Under the pieces are notes generated by a model. The model made no database searches, was not told where the DNA came from, and worked only from the letters and a program-made list of their open reading frames with translations. 47,486 nucleotides of DNA. Source: an uncultured delta proteobacterium (GTDB lineage Bacteria; Desulfobacterota; Syntrophia; Syntrophales; Smithellaceae). Positions 1-7,327 of the stretch are shown piece by piece. A program made the position numbers and the translations under genes. How positions within the stretch are numbered: position 1 is the first letter of the stretch; each line of letters begins with the position of its first letter. Where the stretch lies: assembly GCA_903907985.1 (NCBI GenBank), contig CAIVQG010000030.1, positions 89,534 through 137,019 on the forward strand, written 5' to 3'.

Positions 1-249
1 GCAGACAAGTCTTTCCGCGCGCATCTCCATTGTAAAAGGATATTTGCCGGGCTGCATAAACTTACGAAATCCGAAATTATCTACCCGGTTGCAGCAAAAA
101 TCCGGGTAAAGTTCGCCTGCCGCCTGCAAAAAGGCCTGCAAGATCAAAGATCCCGGCACTATCGCGTGACCCGGAAAATGATCGGCGTATATTCGCTCGT
201 CGGGATCGAAAAAAAATGTTCCGTAGGCCATATCCTTGTTGGCATTCAT
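1..249 (-). CDS. FabZ/FabA-like hotdog dehydratase (3' part beyond the window)
   Basis: Only the first 83 codons are in the window. The reading frame is open from an ATG at 249 down to the left edge. Residues 23-32 read DHFPGHAIVP, followed by GSLI; this is the active-site helix signature of FabZ/FabA beta-hydroxyacyl-ACP dehydratases, including the catalytic His. Such enzymes remove water from a 3-hydroxyacyl-ACP during chain elongation. The start lies 4 bases after the bioA stop, so the gene is very probably cotranscribed with bioB and bioA. I infer a role in making the pimeloyl precursor of biotin rather than bulk fatty acid synthesis, but the rest of the operon is outside the window and this could be a general FabZ paralogue. 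Confidence 0.8.
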   Translation of the reverse strand, partial: MNANKDMAYGTFFFDPDERIYADHFPGHAIVPGSLILQAFLQAAGELYPDFCCNRVDNFGFRKFMQPGKYPFTMEMRAERLVC

Positions 250-253
250 GGCT

Positions 254-1624
254 CTACCCTTCCGTAACGAGCCTGATGGCTTCATAAGTGACTGCACACA
301 GACGATCCAGTTGATCTGTCGTTATGGACAGAGGTGGCATCAGGACAATAACGTCTCCCAGAGGTCGGATGATGACACCATGTTTGCGGGCCTCTTTGAT
401 TACTTTATGGCCGATCCTAACTTCCGGCGCGTAGGAAGCTTTTATTTTTCTGTCTTCCACAAGCTCAATGCCGACCATGATTCCCCGCTGGCGAACATCT
501 CCAACATGGGAAAGCGCAATGAAAGGCTCGAGCGCTGCTGTGAGCTGGCGGATTTTCACCTGTAGGCCTTCCAGGATTTTCTCGCTGGCGAATAGCTTGA
601 TACTGGCCAGGGCCGTAGCACAGGCCAGAGGATTGCCCGTAAAGGTGTGACCGTGAAAAAAAGTTTTATTCTCGGCTGCTTCGCCCAGAAAACCCGCATA
701 GACCTCTTCTGTGGTCAAGGTGGCGGCTAGCGGCAGGTAACCGCCGGCGATTCCCTTGGCGACGGCCATAATATCCGGTGTAACTTCCTCCTGATCGCAG
801 GCAAACATCGAGCCCGTTTTGCCGAAGCCCACGGCCACTTCATCGGCAATCAGGAAAATATTATGTTTGGTGCAAAGTTCCCGTGCTTTCTTTAGATAAC
901 CGGGAGGTTGCAGCAGGATGCCCGCAGCGCCCTGTACCAGAGGTTCGATGACGAAGGCGGCTGTCTCCGGGGCATGCCTGATTATTGTTTCTTCCAGCTG
1001 AGAGAAACATTCGTAATTGCAGCTGCTACGGTTTTTCCCGCAAGGGCAGCGGTAACAGTAAGGTGATTCCACCTGGATTGTCGGAAAAAGGAGCGGCTTG
1101 TAGGTGGCGTGGAAAAGATCCATGCCGCCCAGGCTCACAGAGCCGATGGTGTCACCGTGATAGGCGTTTTTAAGGGTGATGAATTTCGTTTTCCGGGGAT
1201 CGCCGCCATCTGCCTGCTGGTGGTATTGAAAAGCCATTTTCAGAGCGATTTCGACCGAAGTTGATCCGTTATCCGAATAAAAGACACGAGTCAAACCCGG
1301 AGGTGCAAGCTCAATCAGCTTTTTGGCTAAGCGAATCGCCGGGACGTTGGATAGCCCCAGAAGGGTGGAGTGGGCAATCCGGCTCAATTGCTCCACAAGA
1401 GCTTCATCCAATTCCTTTTTTCTGTGACCGTGCACATTAGTCCAGAGTGAGGATACGCCGTCAATATATTCGTTGCCGTAAATGTCCTTGAGAAGACAAC
1501 CATCTCCCGCCTCGATCACCAGGGGCGTTTCCCGACTGTATTCCCGCATCTGCGCGAAGGGATGCCAGATATACTTTAAATCATCGGCTTCCAGTTGTTT
1601 TTGTATTTCCAGTTCAGTTTTCAT
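254..1624 (-). CDS. bioA: Adenosylmethionine-8-amino-7-oxononanoate aminotransferase (DAPA synthase)
   Basis: This is a 456-residue class III PLP aminotransferase that converts KAPA to DAPA with S-adenosylmethionine as amino donor, the step before dethiobiotin. The N-terminal WHPFAQM (20-26) is the BioA-type substrate loop; DEVAVGFGKTG (261-271) holds the PLP-ring aspartate and K290 in AVAKGIAGG is the Schiff-base lysine. A short cysteine-rich insert (CYRCPCG, 190-196, then two more Cys by 206) resembles that of BioA proteins from other bacteria lacking the enterobacterial form. The start overlaps the end of bioB by 11 bases, which points to translational coupling. Product assignment is firm. 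Confidence 0.95.
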   Translation of the reverse strand: MKTELEIQKQLEADDLKYIWHPFAQMREYSRETPLVIEAGDGCLLKDIYGNEYIDGVSSLWTNVHGHRKKELDEALVEQLSRIAHSTLLGLSNVPAIRLAKKLIELAPPGLTRVFYSDNGSTSVEIALKMAFQYHQQADGGDPRKTKFITLKNAYHGDTIGSVSLGGMDLFHATYKPLLFPTIQVESPYCYRCPCGKNRSSCNYECFSQLEETIIRHAPETAAFVIEPLVQGAAGILLQPPGYLKKARELCTKHNIFLIADEVAVGFGKTGSMFACDQEEVTPDIMAVAKGIAGGYLPLAATLTTEEVYAGFLGEAAENKTFFHGHTFTGNPLACATALASIKLFASEKILEGLQVKIRQLTAALEPFIALSHVGDVRQRGIMVGIELVEDRKIKASYAPEVRIGHKVIKEARKHGVIIRPLGDVIVLMPPLSITTDQLDRLCAVTYEAIRLVTEG

Positions 1625-2603
1625 CTTTGGTCAGGTTAAACTCCTTAATCATTGCTAAATCCATGGTGGCGCTGCGGCCCTGAGTGGTCAGATAATTGCC
1701 GATCATCACTCCATTGGCGCCCGCGGCAAAAATCCAGGATTGATAATCACGCAGAGTTATTTCTCTCCCGCCGCAGATGGTAATGTCTTTTTCGGGATGG
1801 ACATAACGGAAGAGAGCGATGCTCTTTAACGCTTCCATAGGTGGCAGGAGTGGCATGTTTTCCATTCTGGTGCCGGCCAGTGGATTTAGAAAATTCAGCG
1901 GAATTCTGTCCACAGCCAATTCTTTCAGAGTAAAGGCCAATTCCACGCGCTGTTCCCACGTCTCTCCCAGTCCGAGGATGCCGCCGCTGCAAATTTTCAT
2001 TCCTGCCGCCTGAACATGGGCGATGGTTTGCAAATCTTCGTCGTATTCATGGGTGGTGCAGATGTTGTGAAAAAAGCTGCGCGCCGTTTCCAGATTATGG
2101 TGAAAGGTCGTAACGCCGCTCTGGGCCAGCCTTTGCGCCATAGACGCATTCAGCATGCCTGTGGATGCACAAACGGCCAGCGGTGTTTCCCGGCGAATGA
2201 TTGTGGCAGCGCGGCAGATCCGGCTAAGTTCTTCATCATTTAACTGCGAGCCGCTTGTTACTATGCCAAATTTGCCGGCGCCGGCAGCGGTCATGTTTTT
2301 TGCGGCAGCGACCAGTTCGTCAATGGTCATCAGAGGATAATTCGAGATGTTCGTCTGGTGATGAACCGACTGCGGACAAAAGGCGCAATTTTCCGGACAG
2401 GAGCCGGACTTCGCATTGACGATAGAACATGTAAAGGCTGAATTCTTTTTGAATTTTCGGCGAATACTGTCGGCGCCCAAAATCAGCTCGAGTGTACGCT
2501 CGGCGGGTATGGCGAAAAGCTCGCAAGTTTCTTCAGAGGAAAGAAAGCTACGGCCCTCTTCAACAATTTTTTCTGCAATATTAAGTGGTTGTAAGTCAAA
2601 CAT
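1614..2603 (-). CDS. bioB: Biotin synthase (radical SAM)
   Basis: A radical SAM enzyme that inserts sulfur into dethiobiotin in the last step of biotin synthesis. CPENCAFC is the CxxxCxxC [4Fe-4S] motif and is followed by PQS, as in BioB; downstream stretches (YNHNLET-like FHHNLET, CSGGILGLGET, NPLAGTRMEN) are also BioB signatures. I start it at the ATG at 2603 (329 aa), which matches the family length; the open frame runs 26 codons further upstream into the presumed promoter/operator, where it has no counterpart in the family. First gene of the bioB-bioA-dehydratase operon, facing away from birA. Confidence 0.95.
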   Translation of the reverse strand: MFDLQPLNIAEKIVEEGRSFLSSEETCELFAIPAERTLELILGADSIRRKFKKNSAFTCSIVNAKSGSCPENCAFCPQSVHHQTNISNYPLMTIDELVAAAKNMTAAGAGKFGIVTSGSQLNDEELSRICRAATIIRRETPLAVCASTGMLNASMAQRLAQSGVTTFHHNLETARSFFHNICTTHEYDEDLQTIAHVQAAGMKICSGGILGLGETWEQRVELAFTLKELAVDRIPLNFLNPLAGTRMENMPLLPPMEALKSIALFRYVHPEKDITICGGREITLRDYQSWIFAAGANGVMIGNYLTTQGRSATMDLAMIKEFNLTKDEN

Positions 2604-2674
2604 TATTATAATCCGAGATTGCTTGTTTTCACGCTGTTGGCTTGTTGTTATAGATTTAGCAAAAACCAGTTGCA

Positions 2675-2707
2675 TTGTCAACCTGATATAAATTATAAGG
2701 GTGACGA
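2675..2707. promoter_or_regulatory. Candidate BirA operator between bioB and birA
   Basis: TTGTCAACC (2675-2683), a 15-base spacer and GGGTGACGA (2699-2707) form an imperfect inverted repeat, 7 of 9 positions complementary. Known BirA operators have TTGTAAACC, a 14-16 base spacer, then GGTTTACAA. The site lies between the divergent bioB and birA starts, and the left half on the minus strand contains TTGACA, usable as a -35 box for bioB. The call rests on pattern and position only. Confidence 0.6.
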
Positions 2708-2727
2708 CAGTTGAAGGGGTTTACGGT

Positions 2728-3729
2728 ATGCCAAGTACAAAAGAGCAGTTGTTGTCTTTTTTTAAAGAAGTTCAAGGACAGTGGATTTCCGGGGAGTTGC
2801 TCGGTGAAAAGCTGCAAGTCAGCCGCAATGCCGTCTGGAAACATATCCGGAAGCTCAAAGGTGAAGGATATGTTATTGAGTCTTCTCCCAGGAAAGGTTA
2901 TCTCTTGCGGAATTATCCGGATTTGCTCCTGCCGGTTGCGATCCGCGAAGGGCTTTCCACGAAAATTTTCGGCCAGGAAATGATTGTCCACGAAGGCACA
3001 ATGGCGTCAACCAATACGCGGGCCAGGGAACTTGCGGCCGGGGGTGCAGCGGAAGGAACTATTGTGGTTGCGGAGTGTCAGACCGGAGGGCGCGGACGGC
3101 GGGGACGCAGCTGGTTTTCGCCATCAGGCTGCGGGATATATGCCTCCATGATTTTGCGGCCAATCATGTCGCCTGTGGAAGCGCCCCGGATTACTCTGGC
3201 GATCTCTGTGGCCTTGGCCGAGGCCCTGAGGGAGCAGACATCTTTGACCGCAATTATCCGTTGGCCCAACGACATCTTCATAAACGAAAAAAAAGTTGCC
3301 GGTATTCTCACGGAAATAACCACCGAACTCGACGGTGTCGATTATATTGTCGCTGGTTTCGGAATCAACATCAACACTCCTCGCGAAATATTGCCTGCGG
3401 ATGTCCGCGATAAAGCCACTTCCCTGTTTCTGGAAACGGGCAGAACATTTTCGCGTCTTTTGCTTTTGCGCTCCTGTCTTGTCTGGTGGGAGCGTTATTA
3501 TGCAATGTTTGCTCGCGGCGACTTTGCGTCCATCATGAACCGCTGGAAAGAATTCACCGATACTATCGGCAGACAGGTCACGGTGGATGCGGCAGGGCGA
3601 AGAGTTGCGGGGCGGGTTGTGGACGTAGATCAGGAGGGTGTTCTCCTTGTCGTAGATGACGCCGGGACAAGACACCGTATTTTTTCCGGGGATGTGACGC
3701 CGGCAGTTCTCGTTCCGGATAACAGGTAA
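2728..3729 (+). CDS. birA: Biotin operon repressor / biotin-protein ligase
   Basis: Bifunctional BirA: a winged-helix DNA-binding domain (about 1-60, with SRNAVWKHIRKL) followed by the biotin-protein ligase domain and an SH3-like C-terminal domain. The biotinyl-AMP loop is GRGRRGR at 121-127, followed by WFSP. It activates biotin to biotinyl-AMP, loads it onto carrier proteins such as acyl-CoA carboxylases, and represses the bio operon when the adenylate accumulates. I prefer the ATG at 2728 (333 aa) because GAAGGGG sits 8 bases upstream; an in-frame GTG at 2701 would overlap the operator. Divergent from bioB, so autoregulation and bio control could share one site. Confidence 0.93.
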   Translation: MPSTKEQLLSFFKEVQGQWISGELLGEKLQVSRNAVWKHIRKLKGEGYVIESSPRKGYLLRNYPDLLLPVAIREGLSTKIFGQEMIVHEGTMASTNTRARELAAGGAAEGTIVVAECQTGGRGRRGRSWFSPSGCGIYASMILRPIMSPVEAPRITLAISVALAEALREQTSLTAIIRWPNDIFINEKKVAGILTEITTELDGVDYIVAGFGININTPREILPADVRDKATSLFLETGRTFSRLLLLRSCLVWWERYYAMFARGDFASIMNRWKEFTDTIGRQVTVDAAGRRVAGRVVDVDQEGVLLVVDDAGTRHRIFSGDVTPAVLVPDNR

Positions 3730-3854
3730 AATAATTGGGCAATAGTTTAATTCATACTTGAAAGTTGTTAAATTTTTCATTAGAGTAAGACAACTAATCT
3801 CAAAATACAAGGCAGGACAAATATTCAAATCCATCAATAACGAGGAGGATAAAA

Positions 3855-4172
3855 ATGTCTAGGGTAAAAACCGGAGATACATTGAACTGTGAAGTATGTG
3901 GGCTGACCGTAATTGTTGACGAAGAGTGTGGTTGCGCTGTGACGGAAATTATTTGCTGCGAAGAACCCATGATGAATAAAGGACCTGTAGCACCGAAGAA
4001 AAAAGAGGTTGCCGTGGCGGCCCCTAAAAAGAAGGCTGCGGTAAAAAAAGTAAAGCCTAAGGCCACAAAAAAAGCGGCCAAGCCTGCTGCTAAAAAGCCG
4101 GTGGCAAAAAAGAAAGTGGTTGCCAAACCGGCAGCGAAAAAGAAAGTCGTCAAAAAGGCAGCAAAAAAATAA
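3855..4172 (+). CDS. Desulforedoxin-like metal site with histone-H1-like Lys/Ala tail
   Basis: The 105-residue product has two parts. Residues 6-40 resemble desulforedoxin (or the N domain of desulfoferrodoxin): C12xxC15 and the adjacent pair C34-C35 would form the Fe(SCys)4 centre, followed by EEPM. Two extra cysteines, C25 and C27, sit in the loop between. Residues 46-105 are almost only Lys, Ala, Pro and Val, with repeated AAKK/KKVV/AKKP units like histone H1 or bacterial HC1-type proteins. A strong GAGGAGG lies 6 bases before the ATG, and a perfect hairpin terminator follows, so it is a single-gene unit. I infer a redox or iron protein tethered to nucleic acid or another polyanion. Not a family I can name. 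Confidence 0.85.
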   Translation: MSRVKTGDTLNCEVCGLTVIVDEECGCAVTEIICCEEPMMNKGPVAPKKKEVAVAAPKKKAAVKKVKPKATKKAAKPAAKKPVAKKKVVAKPAAKKKVVKKAAKK

Positions 4173-4181
4173 ATTACCATA

Positions 4182-4216
4182 AAGATAGCCCCCGGCATTT
4201 GGGGGCTATCTTCTTT
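4182..4216 (+). terminator. Intrinsic terminator after the desulforedoxin-like gene
   Basis: Twelve-base perfect stem (4182-4193 with 4201-4212), 7-base loop, GC-rich core AGCCCCC/GGGGGCT, followed by the T-rich CTTTT. It lies 10 bases after the stop codon. Confidence 0.9.
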
Positions 4217-4279
4217 TCGGGAAGATAAATACCATTCACCTGTTGACTTTTGCAGCCGTTAGCTCTTATATTTTCCCCG

Positions 4280-4474
4280 ATGAAAAAAATAGTACTTCCC
4301 GATCATAATGGTGAACATATTTCTGACGTTAATGCCCAGCAGGCCAGGGAAAACAACTGGTGTGCAAGGTACGGCTATTTTATCGATCTGGCTGCCTGCG
4401 AGGCCCGGTCGCTGAGTCGTCCGGTATGCCGCCGCTGCTACAAAACATTAATACAATTATCACTCCCCTTTTAA
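4280..4474 (+). CDS. Small 64-residue protein with four cysteines
   Basis: A short open frame from ATG at 4280 (an in-frame start at 4250 would overlap the terminator region). The product has C28, C40 and a C50xxC53 pair near the end, and ends in a hydrophobic KTLIQLSLPF. Four cysteines suggest a zinc or iron-sulfur site but I recognise no family. No strong ribosome-binding site is visible before 4280, which lowers confidence. Its stop codon is immediately followed by the left arm of an inverted-repeat element. Confidence 0.5.
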   Translation: MKKIVLPDHNGEHISDVNAQQARENNWCARYGYFIDLAACEARSLSRPVCRRCYKTLIQLSLPF

Positions 4475-4599
4475 TTCCATTTCTAAATCAATGATGATAT
4501 CGCGGCGGATAGGAGGAGGCGACGAGGCGTATTGTGTACATACGTTGAGGAAGCCGACAACGACGCCAACAAAGATAGCGCTTGATTTAGAATTGGAAT
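4474..4599. repeat. 126-bp element with 18-bp terminal inverted repeats
   Basis: ATTCCATTTCTAAATCAA at 4474-4491 is matched in inverse at 4582-4599 with one mismatch. The interior contains further short palindromes (CGTAT..ATACG around 4534-4552; GGCGT..ACGCC) and no reading frame. Size and ends are those of a miniature inverted-repeat element or a long structured repeat. It lies between the 64-residue ORF and the PII gene, and could also end transcripts from both sides. Confidence 0.65.
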
Positions 4600-4609
4600 A
4601 ACAACTCAA

Positions 4610-4951
4610 TTACCCGATGGCTGTACTACCCCGTTCACCGGTGCTGATGCGGATGCATTCGGCCAGATCCAGGACAAATATCTTGCCGTCGCCAACTTCA
4701 CCGGTATGAGCACCTTTAGTAATAGCGGTTATCGTGGGCTCCACAAAATTATCATTTACGGCAATATCCAGCCGAATTTTTTTCAGCAGTCCGCCGGCCT
4801 CTTTGGCGCCGCGATAAACTTCGGTAAAACCTTTTTGTCTTCCCTGTCCCAGAACTTCAGTTACAGTCATCAGGTGTACATCAACACCTTCCAGGGCAGT
4901 CTTTACTGCATCAAGTTTATGCGGCTGAATGATTGCGACTATCAGTTTCAT
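4610..4951 (-). CDS. glnK: PII nitrogen regulatory protein, GlnB/GlnK family
   Basis: A full-length 113-residue PII protein, the trimeric sensor of ATP/ADP and 2-oxoglutarate that gates the ammonium channel. [18 protein letters not shown] (31-48) is the T-loop base and GDGKIFVLD the ATP site; the C-terminal RTGE-like ISTGERG is present. Position 51, the tyrosine uridylylated by GlnD in enterobacteria, is Glu here (A49-K50-E51-A52), so that modification cannot occur at that site. It starts 12 bases after the amt stop with GGAGG in front, the usual amt-PII pair, hence GlnK rather than GlnB. Confidence 0.93.
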   Translation of the reverse strand: MKLIVAIIQPHKLDAVKTALEGVDVHLMTVTEVLGQGRQKGFTEVYRGAKEAGGLLKKIRLDIAVNDNFVEPTITAITKGAHTGEVGDGKIFVLDLAECIRISTGERGSTAIG

Positions 4952-4963
4952 GATTCTATCCTC

Positions 4964-6196
4964 CTATTCAATAACTGTATATGCAGCTTCGCTCTGCTGG
5001 GTTAAGTCTAATCCCACGATCTCACTTTTTTCCTCGACCCTCATGCCGATCAGGGCATCGACAAGTTTGAAGATAATCCAGGTCATAATGGCGGCAAAAG
5101 CAATGGTGACGACTACCAGTCCTCCCTGAACCAGCAATTGGTGAGTGTTCCCGAAAAAGAAACCGTTGTTGCCTGCTGCATTTACCGCCTTTTCCGCAAA
5201 AAGACCGGTGGCGATAGTTCCCCAAATTCCGCCGACGCCATGAACGCCGAAAGCATCCAGAGAATCATCATAGCCCAGTTTGGATTTGACGACGGCAATG
5301 GCCACGTAGCAGATTAAGGCGACAATCATGCCGATAAAAATGGCATTCATCGGATTAACAAAGCCGCAAGCCGGGGTAATCGCGACTAGTCCGGCCACAG
5401 CGCCGGTTGCGCCGCCCAGAATTGTCGGTGTTCCATTATGCCACCATTCGATCATCGCCCAGGTTAAGCCGGCCGCTGCCGCTGCCGTGTTGGTAGTGAT
5501 GAAGGCATTGACGGCCAGACCATCTGCCGCCAGCGCGCTTCCGGCATTGAAGCCGAACCAGCCGAACCACAATAATGCCGCTCCCAGAACAGTAAAGGGT
5601 AAATTGTGGGGACGTATAGGCCGGTGATTATAACCAATCCTTTTGCCCAGCATGACCGCCAATACAAGTGCCGATATACCGGAACTGACATGAACAACGA
5701 TACCTCCGGCAAAATCTAGAGCTCCCAGAGCTTTCAGCCAGCCGCCCGTTCCCCAGACCCAGTGGGCTAAAGGATCATAAACAAAAGTAGCCCAAAGAAG
5801 CGTAAAGACCAGAAAAGCGGAAAACTTGACTCTTTCGGCATAAGCGCCAATGATCAGGGCCGGCGTGATGACGGCAAACATTGCCTGGAAAATCATAAAG
5901 GCACTATGCGGGATGGTGGCAGCATAATCGGCGTTAGGCAGAGGCCCGACACCGCGCAGGCCGGCAAAATCCAGCTTGCCGATAATCCCATGGAAATCGG
6001 GTCCGAAGGAAAGCGAATAGCCGAACAATACCCATTGCAGACTGATCACGCACAAAATAATCAAACACTGCATTAAGATAGATAGAACATTTTTCCGGCG
6101 CACCAGTCCTCCATAAAAGAATGCCAGGCCCGGCAGCGTCATTAACAATACCAATGCTGTGGACAGCAAAACCCACGCTGTATCTCCCGAATTCAT
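4964..6196 (-). CDS. amt: Ammonium channel of the Amt/MEP/Rh family
   Basis: A 410-residue, strongly hydrophobic inner-membrane protein that conducts ammonium/ammonia. Family signatures seen include LPGLAFFYGGLVRRKN near the N terminus, FAGGIVVHVSSGISALV (with the first pore His region), WFGWFGFNAGSA, and DAFGVHGVGGIWGT with the second conserved His. Start at ATG 6196, which has a perfect AAGGAGG 7 bases upstream; the frame extends 12 codons further but without such a site. Cotranscribed with the PII gene directly downstream, which would block the channel when nitrogen is plentiful. Confidence 0.95.
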   Translation of the reverse strand: MNSGDTAWVLLSTALVLLMTLPGLAFFYGGLVRRKNVLSILMQCLIILCVISLQWVLFGYSLSFGPDFHGIIGKLDFAGLRGVGPLPNADYAATIPHSAFMIFQAMFAVITPALIIGAYAERVKFSAFLVFTLLWATFVYDPLAHWVWGTGGWLKALGALDFAGGIVVHVSSGISALVLAVMLGKRIGYNHRPIRPHNLPFTVLGAALLWFGWFGFNAGSALAADGLAVNAFITTNTAAAAAGLTWAMIEWWHNGTPTILGGATGAVAGLVAITPACGFVNPMNAIFIGMIVALICYVAIAVVKSKLGYDDSLDAFGVHGVGGIWGTIATGLFAEKAVNAAGNNGFFFGNTHQLLVQGGLVVVTIAFAAIMTWIIFKLVDALIGMRVEEKSEIVGLDLTQQSEAAYTVIE

Positions 6197-6243
6197 ATCA
6201 TTGCCTCCTTTGCATAAAATATCTAATTTCACTCTTCAATAGA

Positions 6244-6273
6244 GCAAGGATGATGCCAGCAAGGATGATGCCA
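6244..6273. repeat. 15-bp tandem duplication
   Basis: GCAAGGATGATGCCA occurs twice back to back (6244-6258, 6259-6273) in the region between the divergent amt and acyltransferase genes. Probably a recent slippage event; it could change amt promoter spacing. Confidence 0.85.
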
Positions 6274-6418
6274 GTCAACTACACGTATTAACAAGCTATT
6301 TAACATTAAGTCGCCCGTGCTGGTTAGAACAATTTTGTGCTTAACAAAAGAATGCTTGACTAAAATGGGAGAGAAAATTAATAAACACGATACTAATAAA
6401 GGTAGGATAAGAATAAAT

Positions 6419-7312
6419 ATGTTAAATTTTTTACCGTCTGTGCTAGTCGGAATCATTGCTTTCTCGCTTTTGGTTTTAAACGTTTTGTTCTGGCCGACTC
6501 TTTTGTTTGTGGTTTCTATTCTCAAATTTCTGTTACCGGTGCCGCCTTTGCGGCGCGTCTTCGATGTAATTCTGCTGTGGTTTGCGGAAAACTGGATCGC
6601 CTGCAACAGTGCCTGGATGAACCTGACCCAAAAAACTCAATGGGACGTAGAGGGAGTAACAGGTTTGAATTACAAAGGCTGGTATCTGATCAGCAGTAAT
6701 CATCAGTCCTGGGTGGATATTTTCGTCATGCAACATTTGCTCAATCGCCGTGCTCCGTTCATGAAATTTTTCATGAAAAGTCAACTGATCTGGGTGCCGA
6801 TTATGGGCGTGGCCTGGTGGGCGCTGGATTTTCCTTTTCTGCACCGTCATAGCTCTGAATACTTGAAAAAGCATCCCGAACAAAAAGGCAAAGATTTAGA
6901 AATAACACGTAAGGCTTGTGCAAAGTTTGCCCACAGACCGACCGGCGTGATGAATTTTCTGGAAGGTACGCGCTTTACCAAGGCAAAACACGCCCGGCAA
7001 AAGTCGCCTTACCGCTACCTGCTGCGCCCGAAAGCCGGCGGTATCGCCCTGGCGCTCGATGCGCTGGGCGATAAGTTTCATTGTCTGCTGAACATCACCA
7101 TCGTTTATCCCGATGGTATCCCCACTTTATGGGAATTTCTCTGCGGGAAAGTCAAAAAGATCATTGTGCGGATGGAGCAAGTCGAGGTGCCGCAGCAACT
7201 TATGCACGGCGATTACGAGGGTGATGAGGCATATCGTGCCGAATTTCAAAAATGGGTGCAGCAGTTATGGCAGGAAAAGGATCTCCAGATTCAGGCGTTG
7301 CTGAAGAAATAG
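6419..7312 (+). CDS. PlsC/YihG-type lysophospholipid acyltransferase
   Basis: A 297-residue membrane-bound acyltransferase. NHQSWVD (94-100) is the HxxxxD catalytic block I, and EGTR at 182-185 is block III, as in PlsC and the LCLAT/YihG branch. The first 40 residues are hydrophobic and probably anchor it in the inner membrane. It would move acyl groups from acyl-ACP or acyl-CoA onto lysophospholipids. Start at ATG 6419 gives the normal N terminus; the frame is open for 34 more codons upstream but those codons read as non-membrane, lysine-rich filler. Stop overlaps the ribosome-binding site of the next gene. Confidence 0.87.
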   Translation: MLNFLPSVLVGIIAFSLLVLNVLFWPTLLFVVSILKFLLPVPPLRRVFDVILLWFAENWIACNSAWMNLTQKTQWDVEGVTGLNYKGWYLISSNHQSWVDIFVMQHLLNRRAPFMKFFMKSQLIWVPIMGVAWWALDFPFLHRHSSEYLKKHPEQKGKDLEITRKACAKFAHRPTGVMNFLEGTRFTKAKHARQKSPYRYLLRPKAGGIALALDALGDKFHCLLNITIVYPDGIPTLWEFLCGKVKKIIVRMEQVEVPQQLMHGDYEGDEAYRAEFQKWVQQLWQEKDLQIQALLKK

Positions 7313-7327
7313 GAGGGAATATTATTT

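Noticed and set aside
2656-2991. Minus-strand frame overlapping birA
   Set aside because: Antisense to the start of birA and across the operator; composition is not protein-like.
3800-4198. Minus-strand frame rich in Phe/Ala over the Lys/Ala tail gene
   Set aside because: Simple antisense of AAA/GCC codons; the plus-strand gene has the ribosome site and terminator.
6244-6273. Possible start of a CRISPR array
   Set aside because: Only two abutting 15-bp units with no spacers.
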